Shown here: piece by piece, positions 31,787-39,908 of the stretch
Numbering within the stretch: position 1 is the first letter of the stretch
Layout: each line of letters opens with the position of its first letter
Source: an uncultured Oscillospiraceae bacterium
GTDB lineage: Bacteria; Bacillota; Clostridia; Oscillospirales; Oscillospiraceae
DNA length: 64,000 nucleotides
NCBI GenBank assembly: GCA_934597165.1
Contig: CAKTQP010000003.1
Span: 52,517-116,516, forward strand
Direction: 5' to 3'
Made by a program: the position numbers and the translations under genes
The notes under the pieces: generated by a model
The model's input: the letters and a program-made list of their open reading frames with translations, nothing else
Told to the model about the DNA's origin: nothing
Databases searched by the model: none

Positions 31787-34144
31787 TCAGCGGACGACTT
31801 TGAAGGATTTCACCTTGCTCCAAGCGGAGTAATAAGTCTTGCCGCTGACCTTTTTATAGGTGCGGATACGTACATAATAGGTTGCGTTCTTCTTCAGGCC
31901 GGTGCGGACGGAGCCGGTGTACTTGTTGCTCTTGAGGGTCACGGTCTTGCAGCCGGTGAAGTTCTTGTTGGTGCCATACTGGAGCTGATAGCCGGAGACC
32001 TGGCTGTTCCGGTTCCAATAGGCTTTCAGCTTCTTGCCCGCCCCGTTGTACACCGCGCGGAAGGTGGTGCCCTTGGGGTTGACGGTGACGGTGACCTTTT
32101 TGGTGGTCTTGGTGCTGCCGGCGGTGGCGGTGACGGTGATGGTGGCCTTGCCCACGAAGTTCTTCGCGATGGTCACCTTGCCATTTTTGTCCACCTTCAC
32201 GGACTTGTTGTCCGACTTATAGGTCAGTTTCGCGTCCTTGTCCGCCTTCACGTCCAGCTTGGTGGTCTGGCTCTTGTTGGAGACGGTGATCGTGCTGTCC
32301 TTGACGGTGACGGTAGGCGCAGACTTCACCGGGATGGTCACCGGAGCGGTCTGGTAGCCACAGGTGGTGCATTCCTGATGCTTCTCGCCGGGCTGAGTGG
32401 CGGTCGCTTCTCGGTCGATGACCCACTGGAACTGGTGGGCACTCAGGTCGCTCTTTTCGCCGCACTGGCATTCGTGCCAGTGGCCTGCTGCGTCGCTGCT
32501 CCACTGGTCGCTGTACTGGTGGGCATGGGCGGGAGCGACCACAGTGATGGTAACATTGATGGTGCCCTCGTAGAGACCGGTGAACGCTGTAACCTCTGCG
32601 GTGTAGGTGCCCGGTTCCAAGCACTTATTAACGGGAATGCCATCCTTGCAGAGGTTTCTGGTGCGAAAACTCAGAGGAATATCCTGGGTAGTGCCATCGG
32701 CCAGGGTAGCACGGACATTGTTTCTGTCCACGAACTCGATCTCCTTCCCAGTATAAGAAAACTGGGTCTGGATCAGCTCCACCTTGCCAAACTGGATCTT
32801 GCTGTTGTCTTGACCCCGACCGCAGACAGAACACTTGCCGTTCACAAAGGTGTGGCTATTAAAGCCTGCCTGTTTTTCCAGGCTAGTATAGTTACAGGTT
32901 TCCCTGTTCTGGCATCGGCGATAGTGATGGAACACATCAGCATCCCAGCTCTTAGACCAGACGTGGGTGTGGGCGGGCGTATCGGTGAGCGCGACCTTGA
33001 CGGTACAGCTGGCTGTTTTGTCCCTTGCAGAAGCGGTGATGGTGGCTGTGCCATTGGCGATAGCGGTAACAGTGCCGTCTCTGGTGACGGTGGCAACAAA
33101 GGGGTCGCTGGAGAGCCAAGTGACCTTCTCCTCTGGGTCGCTGACGGTGGCGGTCAGTTTCTGCTGTTCTTCCGTCTGGGTCAGGGTCAGTTCAGTCTTA
33201 TCCAAGGAGAGGGTCAGTTCCGGAATCTCCACGGTGACCTGGCAGGTGGCCGTTTTGCCGCCGTCCTGGGTGGTGGCGGTGATCTTGGCCGTCCCGTTGG
33301 ACACAGGGGTGACCATGCCGCTTTTGCTCACAGTGGCAACAGATTCGTTGTCGGACTCCCAGGTGACGTTCTGGTTCGTAGCGTCGGTGGGATCAAAGTT
33401 CACGTGCAGCGGCTGCTCATCCCAATTCTCGAAGGTCAATTCCTTATGGTTCAGGGAAATGCTCTGCACCGGTCTGGTAGCAATGACGGTGACCATACAA
33501 TCGTCTGTCAGTGCGGGGTTTTCCTGGGAACTGACAGTGATAGTAGCGGTGCCAGGTTTTTTCGGCACTACTTGCCCTCTACGGTCCCCGCTAGAGTAGA
33601 CTTGCACAACCTCAGGATTACTCGATGCCCATTCTACATTTGTGTTCGAGGCACCGTCAGGATAGACTGTGCAGTTCAGATAATACAACCCCTCAAAGGA
33701 ATCACATGTCAACTCATCTTGATCCAGCTTGACACTAGTCACTGGCACCAGAGCCTTAACGGTCACCGTACAATCTTGAAGCGCTTTCCTGGTTTCGGTG
33801 CTGGCAGTAACAGTCGTTGTGCCCGCCTTCAGCCCCGTGATCTTGACGACAGCAGAACGATTTTTGATCTTATTCGGGTCAACTCCCCGGTTGGTCAGAT
33901 CATCGTCTGTCGCCGTTTCCACCTTAACGATAGAATCATCCGCAGGCGTCCATGTAACCTCCTCGTCCGCTACAAGATTCGTTTCATCTATCGCATATAG
34001 CAGTTGGGATTCGCCTACCAATATGTCCGAGGATGGGTTGATTACCAACCACTTGTTCGCTTCCTCTCCCTCCGCCAACGCCACCGTCGGCAGCAGGCTG
34101 AGCACCAAGCTCAAGCTGAGCAGGGTGCTGATGATACGTTTCAT
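31787..34144 (-). CDS. Secreted multi-domain Big2/Ig-like surface protein with C-terminal Fn3-like domain
   Basis: 785 aa from ATG 34144 (SD GGAGG 10 nt upstream; ATG at 34153 overlaps the previous stop and sits too close to the SD). N-terminal signal peptide (MKRIISTLLSLSLVLSLLPTVALA). Residues ~30-385: several Big2 Ig-like domains, each with xxVTWxSxxxxVATVxxxGxVTxxxxGTAxIT patterns. Two His/Cys-rich modules (around 395-445 and 545-620) carry CxxC pairs. Another Big2 unit follows, then a Fn3-like C-terminal domain (ATYYVRIRTYKKVSGKTYYSAWS). No LPXTG or membrane anchor. Likely exported adhesin or cell-wall-associated protein. Confidence 0.85.
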   Translation of the reverse strand: MKRIISTLLSLSLVLSLLPTVALAEGEEANKWLVINPSSDILVGESQLLYAIDETNLVADEEVTWTPADDSIVKVETATDDDLTNRGVDPNKIKNRSAVVKITGLKAGTTTVTASTETRKALQDCTVTVKALVPVTSVKLDQDELTCDSFEGLYYLNCTVYPDGASNTNVEWASSNPEVVQVYSSGDRRGQVVPKKPGTATITVSSQENPALTDDCMVTVIATRPVQSISLNHKELTFENWDEQPLHVNFDPTDATNQNVTWESDNESVATVSKSGMVTPVSNGTAKITATTQDGGKTATCQVTVEIPELTLSLDKTELTLTQTEEQQKLTATVSDPEEKVTWLSSDPFVATVTRDGTVTAIANGTATITASARDKTASCTVKVALTDTPAHTHVWSKSWDADVFHHYRRCQNRETCNYTSLEKQAGFNSHTFVNGKCSVCGRGQDNSKIQFGKVELIQTQFSYTGKEIEFVDRNNVRATLADGTTQDIPLSFRTRNLCKDGIPVNKCLEPGTYTAEVTAFTGLYEGTINVTITVVAPAHAHQYSDQWSSDAAGHWHECQCGEKSDLSAHQFQWVIDREATATQPGEKHQECTTCGYQTAPVTIPVKSAPTVTVKDSTITVSNKSQTTKLDVKADKDAKLTYKSDNKSVKVDKNGKVTIAKNFVGKATITVTATAGSTKTTKKVTVTVNPKGTTFRAVYNGAGKKLKAYWNRNSQVSGYQLQYGTNKNFTGCKTVTLKSNKYTGSVRTGLKKNATYYVRIRTYKKVSGKTYYSAWSKVKSFKVVR

Positions 34145-34149
34145 CCTTC

Positions 34150-34407
34150 TCATTCCTCCTTTTCGTTGGCTGTGCCGCTCTCGGCCAGCAATGTTTTGAT
34201 CTCTTCCAGATCCAGGCGCGCGCCGTTGTACCAGTACACCTCCCGCCCGTCCGTCCGCGGCAGGGACAGGGTGGGGATCTCGGCAAACTCCGGCTGACCC
34301 AGCTTGGCCTTCAAGTCCAGCAGCACGCTGTTGCCGCTGGCCAGCTCCACGCTGATGACCATCGGGTCGCCGTCCACGACGCCCACCGACTTGATCTTTC
34401 CTTCCAT
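34150..34407 (-). CDS. Small hypothetical protein (paralogue of the next gene upstream)
   Basis: 85 aa. Start at 34407 is preceded by GGGAGG; the frame is open to 34440, but that overlaps the upstream gene. Core pattern VELASGNSVLLDLKAKL ... VYWYNGARLDLEEIKTLLAE resembles DUF2442-like small proteins. It shares this layout with the 79-aa product upstream, so the two are likely duplicates. The stop reaches the Big2 gene start region, so the three genes appear to be one operon. Function unknown. Confidence 0.6.
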   Translation of the reverse strand: MEGKIKSVGVVDGDPMVISVELASGNSVLLDLKAKLGQPEFAEIPTLSLPRTDGREVYWYNGARLDLEEIKTLLAESGTANEKEE

Positions 34408-34420
34408 CCTTTGAACCTCC

Positions 34421-34660
34421 CTACAGCAGTGAGAACACACGTTTCAGCGGCAGATACGTCCCGTCCGGCCAGACGATGCCGGAGCCTTGGGGCTTGGGAC
34501 GGTAGATGTCGCCACTGCTCCAAAGGGCTTGGAACGCCGGGTCCTCTGCCAGGGAGGCCATGGTGAACAGGATCACGTTGCCATTGGCCAGGTGAATGTC
34601 CAGCATCAAGTCCGCCAGCCGTTCCCCGCCGTCTAAAAACACACTGCGCACGGTTGTCAT
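34421..34660 (-). CDS. Small hypothetical protein
   Basis: 79 aa; ATG at 34660 follows GGAGGGAAGG. Pattern LMLDIHLANGNVILFTMASL ... IVWPDGTYLPLKRVFSLL parallels the 85-aa product just downstream (13-nt gap). No signal peptide. First gene in the operon leading to the Big2 surface protein. Function unknown; a small cytoplasmic DUF2442-like protein is the best guess. Confidence 0.6.
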   Translation of the reverse strand: MTTVRSVFLDGGERLADLMLDIHLANGNVILFTMASLAEDPAFQALWSSGDIYRPKPQGSGIVWPDGTYLPLKRVFSLL

Positions 34661-34720
34661 CCGCCTTCCCTCCTTCCTCTTGCTTCCTAGGATACCAGAA
34701 AACCGTGGCTTTGTGGCTGG

Positions 34721-34738
34721 AATGACAAAATTGTCATT
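34721..34738. promoter_or_regulatory. Palindrome between divergent genes
   Basis: AATGACAA-AA-TTGTCATT, 8-bp perfect arms, between the 34660 gene and the response regulator gene (start 34808). A TATACT -10 (34765-34770) follows 26 nt later. Candidate operator for one of the divergent transcripts. Confidence 0.4.
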
Positions 34739-34807
34739 TTCACCATGGGCGCAGGGGTTTGTGGTATACTATATGAAAAAAGATAACAGTGGAAAGGAGG
34801 ACATGGC

Positions 34808-35479
34808 ATGAGCGAGGCACGTATCTTGCTGGTGGACGGCGACCCCCAAGACAGCCGTGGGTATCAGACCCAGCTGGAAGCAGACGGATTTGCGGTGCAT
34901 CGGGTGAGCACTCTACAGGCGGCGTGGTTCGCGGTGGAAGAGATCTTGCCCGACCTCATCCTGCTGGACGTGACCCTGCCGGACGGCTCCGGGCTGGACT
35001 TCTGCCAGGCGCTGCGTGCCAGTTATCGTATGCCGGTGCTCTTCTTCACGTGCCAGGCCGACCAGGAAGTGGACGCCCTCCTGCTGGGCGGGGACGACTA
35101 CATTCTAAAACCCTGCCCCTACCCTGTCCTTCACGCCCGCATCGTGGCCGCCCTCCGCCGTCGCCTGCCGGAGCTGTCCCAGGTCATCGCCTGCCCGCCC
35201 CTGCGCATCGACCTGCTCACCGGCACGGTCACGCTGTCCGGCAAGAGCATCACCCTGCCCCAAAAGCAGTTCCAGCTGCTCTGCCTGCTGGCCTCGGCGC
35301 CGGGACAGCGCATCTCCAGCCAGGAGCTGAAACGGAAGGTCTGGGGCGAGGCGGGCACCAGCGACAACACCCTCTCCCAGAACATCAGCCGCCTGCGGAC
35401 GGCGCTGGAGCTGGAGGACGGCAGTCCCTTCGCGCTGTCCTGCACGCCGGATCGGAGCTATGTGTTCCGGCGGGTCTAG
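34808..35479 (+). CDS. OmpR-type response regulator (orphan)
   Basis: 223 aa. Receiver domain with the acidic pocket D10/D12, phospho-acceptor D54 (LILLDVTLPDGSG), T81 and K101 (YILKP). C-terminal winged helix from about residue 130 (ITLPQKQFQLLCLLASAPGQRISSQELKRKVWG ... NTLSQNISRLRTAL ... PDRSYVF), matching the OmpR/PhoB fold. Preceded by AAAGGAGG. No histidine kinase is encoded on either side, so it is an orphan in this window; all receiver residues needed for phosphorylation are present. Confidence 0.88.
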   Translation: MSEARILLVDGDPQDSRGYQTQLEADGFAVHRVSTLQAAWFAVEEILPDLILLDVTLPDGSGLDFCQALRASYRMPVLFFTCQADQEVDALLLGGDDYILKPCPYPVLHARIVAALRRRLPELSQVIACPPLRIDLLTGTVTLSGKSITLPQKQFQLLCLLASAPGQRISSQELKRKVWGEAGTSDNTLSQNISRLRTALELEDGSPFALSCTPDRSYVFRRV

Positions 35480-35491
35480 GGGGCGTTTTCC

Positions 35492-35536
35492 TTGACAAAG
35501 GGGCAAAAAATCCGTACAATATACGGATACCCCTTT
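35492..35536 (+). promoter_or_regulatory. csoR promoter with nested inverted-repeat operator
   Basis: TTGACA (35492-35497) - 17 nt - TACAAT (35515-35520), near consensus. ATCCGTA/TACGGAT (35510-35516, 35522-35528) spans the -10, nested inside AAAGGGG/CCCCTTT (35497-35503, 35530-35536). Good candidate for CsoR autoregulation. Confidence 0.75.
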
Positions 35537-35555
35537 CCCTATCGGAGGTGGAACC

Positions 35556-35831
35556 ATGAGACAATGTATGGATGCGGAGAACCTGCACCGGCGGCTGAAG
35601 AAGATCATCGGCCAAGTGCAGGCCATCGACCGGATGGTGGACGAGGACGTGCCCTGTGAGGACGTGCTGTCCCAGATCAATGCGGCCAAGTCCGCTCTGC
35701 ACAGCTGCGGCAAGGTGGTGCTGGAGGGACACATCAAGCACTGCGTCCGGGACGGCATCGAGCACGGGGATGCGGAGCAGACCATCGAAAAGTTCACCAA
35801 GGCCGTGGAACGATTCGCAAATATGACATAA
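35556..35831 (+). CDS. csoR: CsoR-family metal-sensing repressor
   Basis: 91 aa all-helical repressor of the CsoR/RcnR (DUF156) family. The family ligand positions are C34, H59 and C63 (VPCEDVL ... LEGHIKHC), the Cys-His-Cys set of Cu(I)-sensing CsoR rather than the RcnR nickel set. Cys51 and H49 are additional. Copper binding is inferred from that pattern. Preceded by GGAGG. No copper ATPase or chaperone gene is adjacent: the gene is monocistronic and convergent with the next locus, so its targets, apart from itself, lie elsewhere. Confidence 0.88.
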   Translation: MRQCMDAENLHRRLKKIIGQVQAIDRMVDEDVPCEDVLSQINAAKSALHSCGKVVLEGHIKHCVRDGIEHGDAEQTIEKFTKAVERFANMT

Positions 35832-35840
35832 CAGACAAAG

Positions 35841-35869
35841 AGAGCCAGTACCAAAACGGTACTGGCTCT
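35841..35869. terminator. Bidirectional terminator between csoR and the carboxymuconolactone decarboxylase gene
   Basis: AGAGCCAGTACC / GGTACTGGCTCT, 5-nt loop, A/T-rich on both sides, 10 nt after the csoR stop. Confidence 0.85.
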
Positions 35870-35890
35870 TTCTCATGGGTTTATCCAGTT

Positions 35891-36649
35891 TCATTTCACC
35901 TGTTCCGCCGCGTCGTTCAAGCAGCGCAGGGCGTTGAGGCTTCTGGGGTAGCCGATATAGGGCAGGCACTGGGAGAGCACCTGGATCATGAAAGCCTTGT
36001 CGTTGCCCACCCGCAGGTTGGCAGCGGCGTGGCTGGTCAGCTGGGGTTCGCAGCCGCCCTGGGCGGCCAGGAAGCAGAAGGTGATCATCTCCCGCTGACG
36101 GGTATCCAGGCCGGTGCGGGTGTAGTAGTCGCCAAAGCAGTTGGCGGCCAGCCAACGGTTGATGTGTCGGCTCTCCTCGGGGCCGGAGCACCAGAAGTCT
36201 TTCATGCCCTCGCCAAAGATGTCCACCTGGGACTGGGTGCCTGCCTCTCGGCGGTTCTCCAACGTGGTGGTCGCCTGGGGCGGCAGGGGCAGGGTGACGC
36301 CCTCTTGGGTCAGGACGTCATTGGTGGCCTGGAGGAACGGGAACACCCGTCCCATGCCCAGGTAGGCGGTGGCCTGGTAGACCACTTCCTTGGCCTCCAC
36401 CGGCGTCACCCCCGCCTTCAAAGCCGCCGGGAGCATGACCCGGAAGGCATCCACCCCCTGGCAGCCCAGGAGGGTCGCCAGGATGGCCAGGAAACGGGTC
36501 TTCTCGTCCAGTTGGTTCTGGCTGACCACCTCGTTCAGGGCGAACTCGGCAAAACGTTCGGCGAACTCTTTGTCGTTTTCCCACAGCTGCTCCATTTCCG
36601 GGGCAAAGTGAGCGTCAAAATAGGCGCGGGTCTGTTCGGTCATTGCCAT
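35891..36649 (-). CDS. Carboxymuconolactone decarboxylase family protein (tandem domains)
   Basis: 252 aa with two CMD/AhpD-like halves: FAEFALNEVVSQNQLDEKTRFLAILATLLGCQG (about residues 33-65) and LDTRQREMITFCFLAAQGGCEPQLTSHAAANLRVGN (about 175-210). The CxxC redox pair of AhpD is not present, so peroxidase-type chemistry is doubtful. Last gene of the four-gene operon that runs away from merR (flavodoxin, cupin, aldo/keto reductase, CMD). Such sets respond to quinones or other electrophiles in related bacteria. Start at 36649 or 36643 (MAM). Confidence 0.85.
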   Translation of the reverse strand: MAMTEQTRAYFDAHFAPEMEQLWENDKEFAERFAEFALNEVVSQNQLDEKTRFLAILATLLGCQGVDAFRVMLPAALKAGVTPVEAKEVVYQATAYLGMGRVFPFLQATNDVLTQEGVTLPLPPQATTTLENRREAGTQSQVDIFGEGMKDFWCSGPEESRHINRWLAANCFGDYYTRTGLDTRQREMITFCFLAAQGGCEPQLTSHAAANLRVGNDKAFMIQVLSQCLPYIGYPRSLNALRCLNDAAEQVK

Positions 36650-36662
36650 GACACTCCCCTCC

Positions 36663-37532
36663 TTACGCCAGGGGCTTGCCGCTGAACACGGGGAACACGT
36701 CGAACTCGCCGTAGCTGCCGATGCGCTCCATGGCCAGCAGGGTGTTCATGTCCTCGTCGGAGATGATAAAATCGACAGCGGCGTTGTCCTTCATGTGGGC
36801 GGGGTCTGCGGTCTTGGGCAGCGCCACCGCACCCAGCTGGAGGACGTAGCGGACGCAGAGCTGTGCCACGGAGACACCGTACTTCTGCGCCATGGCGGCG
36901 ATGGCCGGGTTCTTGAGGGCTTCGCCGTGGGCGATGGGCGAATAGGCTTCCACCTGGATGCCGTTGGCCTGGCAGAAGTCCACCAACTTTTTGTCGGTGT
37001 TGCTGATGTGAAGCAGGATCTGGTTCACCATGGGCTTGACCTTGCAGGAGGGCAGCAGCTGTTCCAGGTCGTCCTGGAGGAAGTTGGAGACGCCGATGGC
37101 CTTCAGCTTGCCGACTGCGTAGGCGTCTTCCAAGGCGCGCCAGACCTCTTTGTTCTCGTCAAAGTAGCGCTTCTCCACTCGGAACTCTGCCCAGGGCTGG
37201 GGGCTGTGAATAATCATCATATCCAGGTAGTCCAACCCCATCTTCTCCAGAGTCTCGTCGATGGAAGCCATGGCGCTCTCATAGGTCTTCCTCTCTGCCG
37301 CCACCTTGCTGGTCACGAACAGCGCTTCCCGGGGCAGCCCACAGGTGCGGACGCCCTCGCCCACGCCCCGCTCGTTGCCGTATGCCTGTGCAGTGTCCAC
37401 CAGGCGGTATCCCAGCTGGACTGCATTGCGGACGGCTTCCGCCACCTTGTCGTCGTCGATAAACCAGGTGCCCAGGCCCAGCTTGGGGATGGCGACACCG
37501 TTGCTCAGGGTATAGGTTTCCTGTAACATCAT
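36663..37532 (-). CDS. Aldo/keto reductase
   Basis: 289 aa NAD(P)H-dependent (beta/alpha)8 reductase. Catalytic tetrad seen as D46, Y51 (LVDTAQAYGNE), K76 (FVTSKVA) and H109 (MIIHSPQPW). Cofactor end motifs KAIGVSNF and later QLCVRYVLQLGAVALPKT are intact. Likely reduces carbonyl or quinone compounds. 13 nt upstream of the CMD gene, 21 nt downstream of the cupin gene. Substrate unknown. Confidence 0.9.
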   Translation of the reverse strand: MMLQETYTLSNGVAIPKLGLGTWFIDDDKVAEAVRNAVQLGYRLVDTAQAYGNERGVGEGVRTCGLPREALFVTSKVAAERKTYESAMASIDETLEKMGLDYLDMMIIHSPQPWAEFRVEKRYFDENKEVWRALEDAYAVGKLKAIGVSNFLQDDLEQLLPSCKVKPMVNQILLHISNTDKKLVDFCQANGIQVEAYSPIAHGEALKNPAIAAMAQKYGVSVAQLCVRYVLQLGAVALPKTADPAHMKDNAAVDFIISDEDMNTLLAMERIGSYGEFDVFPVFSGKPLA

Positions 37533-37553
37533 AACAAAAATTCCTCCTTTGAC

Positions 37554-37991
37554 TCAATTCTGAAGCTGCTGATACTCCGCGTCGGAGACCGGCTCACACC
37601 ATTCGTTGGAACAGTCCTCGCCCGGCACCTCCACCGCAATGTGGCTGAACCAGCTGTCCGCCTTAGCGCCGTGCCAGTGCTTCACGTTGGCGGGGATGGT
37701 GATGACGGTGCCCGGGGTCAGGCTGACGGCCGCCTTGCCCTCCTCCTGATACCAGCCCTCACCGGCGGTGCAGACCAGGAGCTGTCCGCCGCCCTTGGTG
37801 GCGTGGTGGATGTGCCAGTTGTTCCGGCAGCCCGGCTCGAAGGTCACGTTGGCCAGGAAGACGCCGGTGGCCGGGTCGGTCAGCGGGTTCAAAAAGGACT
37901 GTCCGACAAAATACTGGGCGTAGGCGTCGTTGGGCATACCGGTGCCGAAGACGTTCTGCTGTTCAAAGGCTTCTTTGTTGTTGCATTTCAT
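37554..37991 (-). CDS. Cupin domain protein
   Basis: 145 aa single cupin. Metal-binding motif 1 in FEPGCRNNWHIHHATKGGGQLL (HIH, about residues 57-59) and motif 2 in TVITIPANVKHWHGAKADSWFSH. Found often next to aldo/keto reductase and carboxymuconolactone decarboxylase genes in stress operons. Enzyme activity, if any, is unknown. 21 nt before the reductase gene, 49 nt after the flavodoxin gene. Confidence 0.88.
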   Translation of the reverse strand: MKCNNKEAFEQQNVFGTGMPNDAYAQYFVGQSFLNPLTDPATGVFLANVTFEPGCRNNWHIHHATKGGGQLLVCTAGEGWYQEEGKAAVSLTPGTVITIPANVKHWHGAKADSWFSHIAVEVPGEDCSNEWCEPVSDAEYQQLQN

Positions 37992-38040
37992 GGGAAAAAC
38001 CCCTCTTTCGCTGGATTTTTGTCAAAAATAAGTTAGAATC

Positions 38041-38697
38041 TCAAAACAGGCTGTTGGCCCAATCCGCCACGTCCTGCTCGTCTGCATTAGAGGAAAAGCG
38101 CATCCCATCCCGCCAGGTTGCGCCGGGCGCGAAGGCTTTCAGGTGCTTGCCGCTGTCCCCGAAGCCGCTGGAAGAGGAGGTGCAGAAGGGGATGATGGTC
38201 TTGCCGCCAAAGTCGCCGCTCTCCAGGAAGGTGCGGACGATCAGGGGCGCGTCCCCCCACCACAGGGGGTAGCCCAGCAGGATGGTGTCGTAGTCGTCCA
38301 GGTTGGAGACGATGGTCTGGAGGGTGGGGCGGATGGAGTCGTCCTCGTGCTCCTTGGAGCAGCGGCTGTCCTTGTCGTGCCAGTCCAGGTCGGCGTCGGT
38401 GTACGGCTCCTGGGGAACCAGCTCGAACAGGTCGGCGGACAGGGTCTTCGACAGGGTCTCGGCCACGGCCTTGGTGTTGCCGGTGGCGGAGAAATAGGCC
38501 ACCAGGATTTTGTGCTCTGTGGGCGTCTTGTCCGTCTCGGCGCTGGTCTGGGCGGAGGCGTCCTGTGCGGCGGTGCCGGTGGAGGCTGCCGGGGTGTTGG
38601 ACGCACCGCAGGCAGCCAGAGCTGTGGTGAGCAGGGTGGCCAGGGTCAGCGCTAGGATGCGTTTGGTGCTGCGAAAGAAATGTCTCATGTGGGTCAC
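38041..38697 (-). CDS. Flavodoxin-like lipoprotein
   Basis: 218 aa. N-terminal lipoprotein signal with lipobox LAAC near residue 29 and a Thr/Ser/Ala-rich spacer, then a flavodoxin domain: KILVAYFSATGNTKAVAETL (phosphate loop SATGNTK), IVSNLDDYDTILLGYPLWWGDAP and IIPFCTSSSSGFGDSG. Extracytoplasmic flavodoxin tethered to the membrane; may reduce quinones or serve as electron carrier. First gene of the operon divergent from merR. Start at 38697 or three codons later. Confidence 0.87.
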   Translation of the reverse strand: MTHMRHFFRSTKRILALTLATLLTTALAACGASNTPAASTGTAAQDASAQTSAETDKTPTEHKILVAYFSATGNTKAVAETLSKTLSADLFELVPQEPYTDADLDWHDKDSRCSKEHEDDSIRPTLQTIVSNLDDYDTILLGYPLWWGDAPLIVRTFLESGDFGGKTIIPFCTSSSSGFGDSGKHLKAFAPGATWRDGMRFSSNADEQDVADWANSLF

Positions 38698-38730
38698 ACT
38701 CCTTTTCTGATGCTTGTTGCTTGACGAATG

Positions 38731-38760
38731 GGTTCAGGTATACTACACTATCCCTGAACC
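38731..38760. promoter_or_regulatory. Inverted repeat in the merR/flavodoxin intergenic region
   Basis: GGTTCAGG (38731-38738) and CCTGAACC (38753-38760), a perfect 8-bp inverted repeat with 14-nt spacer, 34 nt upstream of the flavodoxin operon start. MerR proteins bind dyads between -35 and -10 of target promoters, so this is the probable operator. Confidence 0.55.
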
Positions 38761-38845
38761 GCAAGGTTATCATACAAGTTAAACCTAGCTTTCAGTCAAG
38801 AGGTTTTTTGAAAAAACAAAAAAATTTTTCTAGGAGGGATCAGAT

Positions 38846-39298
38846 ATGGCGTACACCGTAGGCGAAATGGCCAAACGTCTGGACGTACCGGCGTCCACCC
38901 TGCGTTACTATGATAAAGAGGGGCTGCTCCCCTTCGTCGCCCGCTCCCCCGGCGGGATGCGGATGTTCCAGGACACCGACCTGGAGTGGCTGAAGGTCAT
39001 CGGCTGCCTGAAAAAGGCGGGGATGTCCATCAAGAACATCCGGGTGTACATCGAGCTGGCCATGCAGGGGGACGAGACCATCGACCAGCGTCTGGAGCTG
39101 TTCCGGAACCAGCGGGAAGTGCTCCGGAAGCAGATGGCGGAGCTGCAAGAGACCATGGAGACGCTGGAGTACAAGTGCTGGTTCTACGAGACCGCCCAGG
39201 AGGTGGGAACGGTGGCAGCGCCTCAGAGCATGACCGTGGAGGACATCCCGGAGGAGCACCGCAAGACCTACCGCCGTCTGAAAGAGCTGGTGGAGTGA
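38846..39298 (+). CDS. MerR family transcriptional regulator
   Basis: 150 aa. N-terminal MerR helix-turn-helix with wing: YTVGEMAKRLDVPASTLRYYDKEGLLPFVARSPGGMRMF (residues 3-41), then the long dimerisation coiled coil. No cysteine cluster of the MerR metal type, so organic or redox stress is the likelier signal (TipA/AdhR-like). Preceded by AGGAGGG. Divergent from the flavodoxin/cupin/reductase/CMD operon and followed 4 nt later by the ATC hydrolase-family gene. Confidence 0.9.
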   Translation: MAYTVGEMAKRLDVPASTLRYYDKEGLLPFVARSPGGMRMFQDTDLEWLKVIGCLKKAGMSIKNIRVYIELAMQGDETIDQRLELFRNQREVLRKQMAELQETMETLEYKCWFYETAQEVGTVAAPQSMTVEDIPEEHRKTYRRLKELVE

Positions 39299-39302
39299 GC
39301 CC

Positions 39303-39899
39303 ATGAACAAGAACGTACAAAAGAAAGAAGCCCAGATGTGGGCACAGCTGGAGTCGTATCTGATCCAGGAGCTGGATCGCGACACCGCCCGCACCATCCT
39401 GACCGAGAGCCAGACCAAGGCTCGCGCCTTCCTGGCCGCTTCTGAGGAACCCTCCCCCACCCGCCGCGCCACCATGCAGGACACCATCCTGCCCCGGGTG
39501 GCCACCTATCTGGCGCTGAAGGAGGCGGGTCAGGACGCGGAGGGGCTGATGGAGCGGTACACCCGCACGGTGGCGGGGCCGTCCATGCACGCTTTTTATG
39601 CCAAGGCGGAGAAGGTGCCCTTCTTCTACGCCATCTTCAAGGCCCTCTTCGGCATGGTCACTCGGAAGAGCGACGCTTGGGTCAGCGAGTTCGCCGTTCA
39701 GAAGGGGCAGTTCACCCTGGACATCCACCGGTGCCTGTGGTACGACACCTGCTGCGCCTGCGGTGCGCCGGAGGCGTGTCGGTTCTTCTGCGAGTGCGAC
39801 AACTACACCTACGGCGACCTGAAAAAGGTGGGCTTTGCCCGGACGCAAACCTTGGGGACGGGCGGGGACAAGTGCGATTTCCGCTTTTACAAGAAGTGA
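39303..39899 (+). CDS. L-2-amino-thiazoline-4-carboxylic acid hydrolase family protein
   Basis: 198 aa. The C-terminal Cys-rich core CLWYDTCCACGAPEACRFFC and the end motif TLGTGGDKCDFRF match the ATC-hydrolase family (PF14196-type), whose founding member opens a thiazoline ring in cysteine synthesis in Pseudomonas. Most family members in gut Firmicutes are uncharacterised. 4 nt after the merR gene and 9 nt before an alpha/beta hydrolase gene, so all three are one transcript. Cytoplasmic. Confidence 0.82.
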   Translation: MNKNVQKKEAQMWAQLESYLIQELDRDTARTILTESQTKARAFLAASEEPSPTRRATMQDTILPRVATYLALKEAGQDAEGLMERYTRTVAGPSMHAFYAKAEKVPFFYAIFKALFGMVTRKSDAWVSEFAVQKGQFTLDIHRCLWYDTCCACGAPEACRFFCECDNYTYGDLKKVGFARTQTLGTGGDKCDFRFYKK

Positions 39900-39908
39900 G
39901 GGGTTTTC

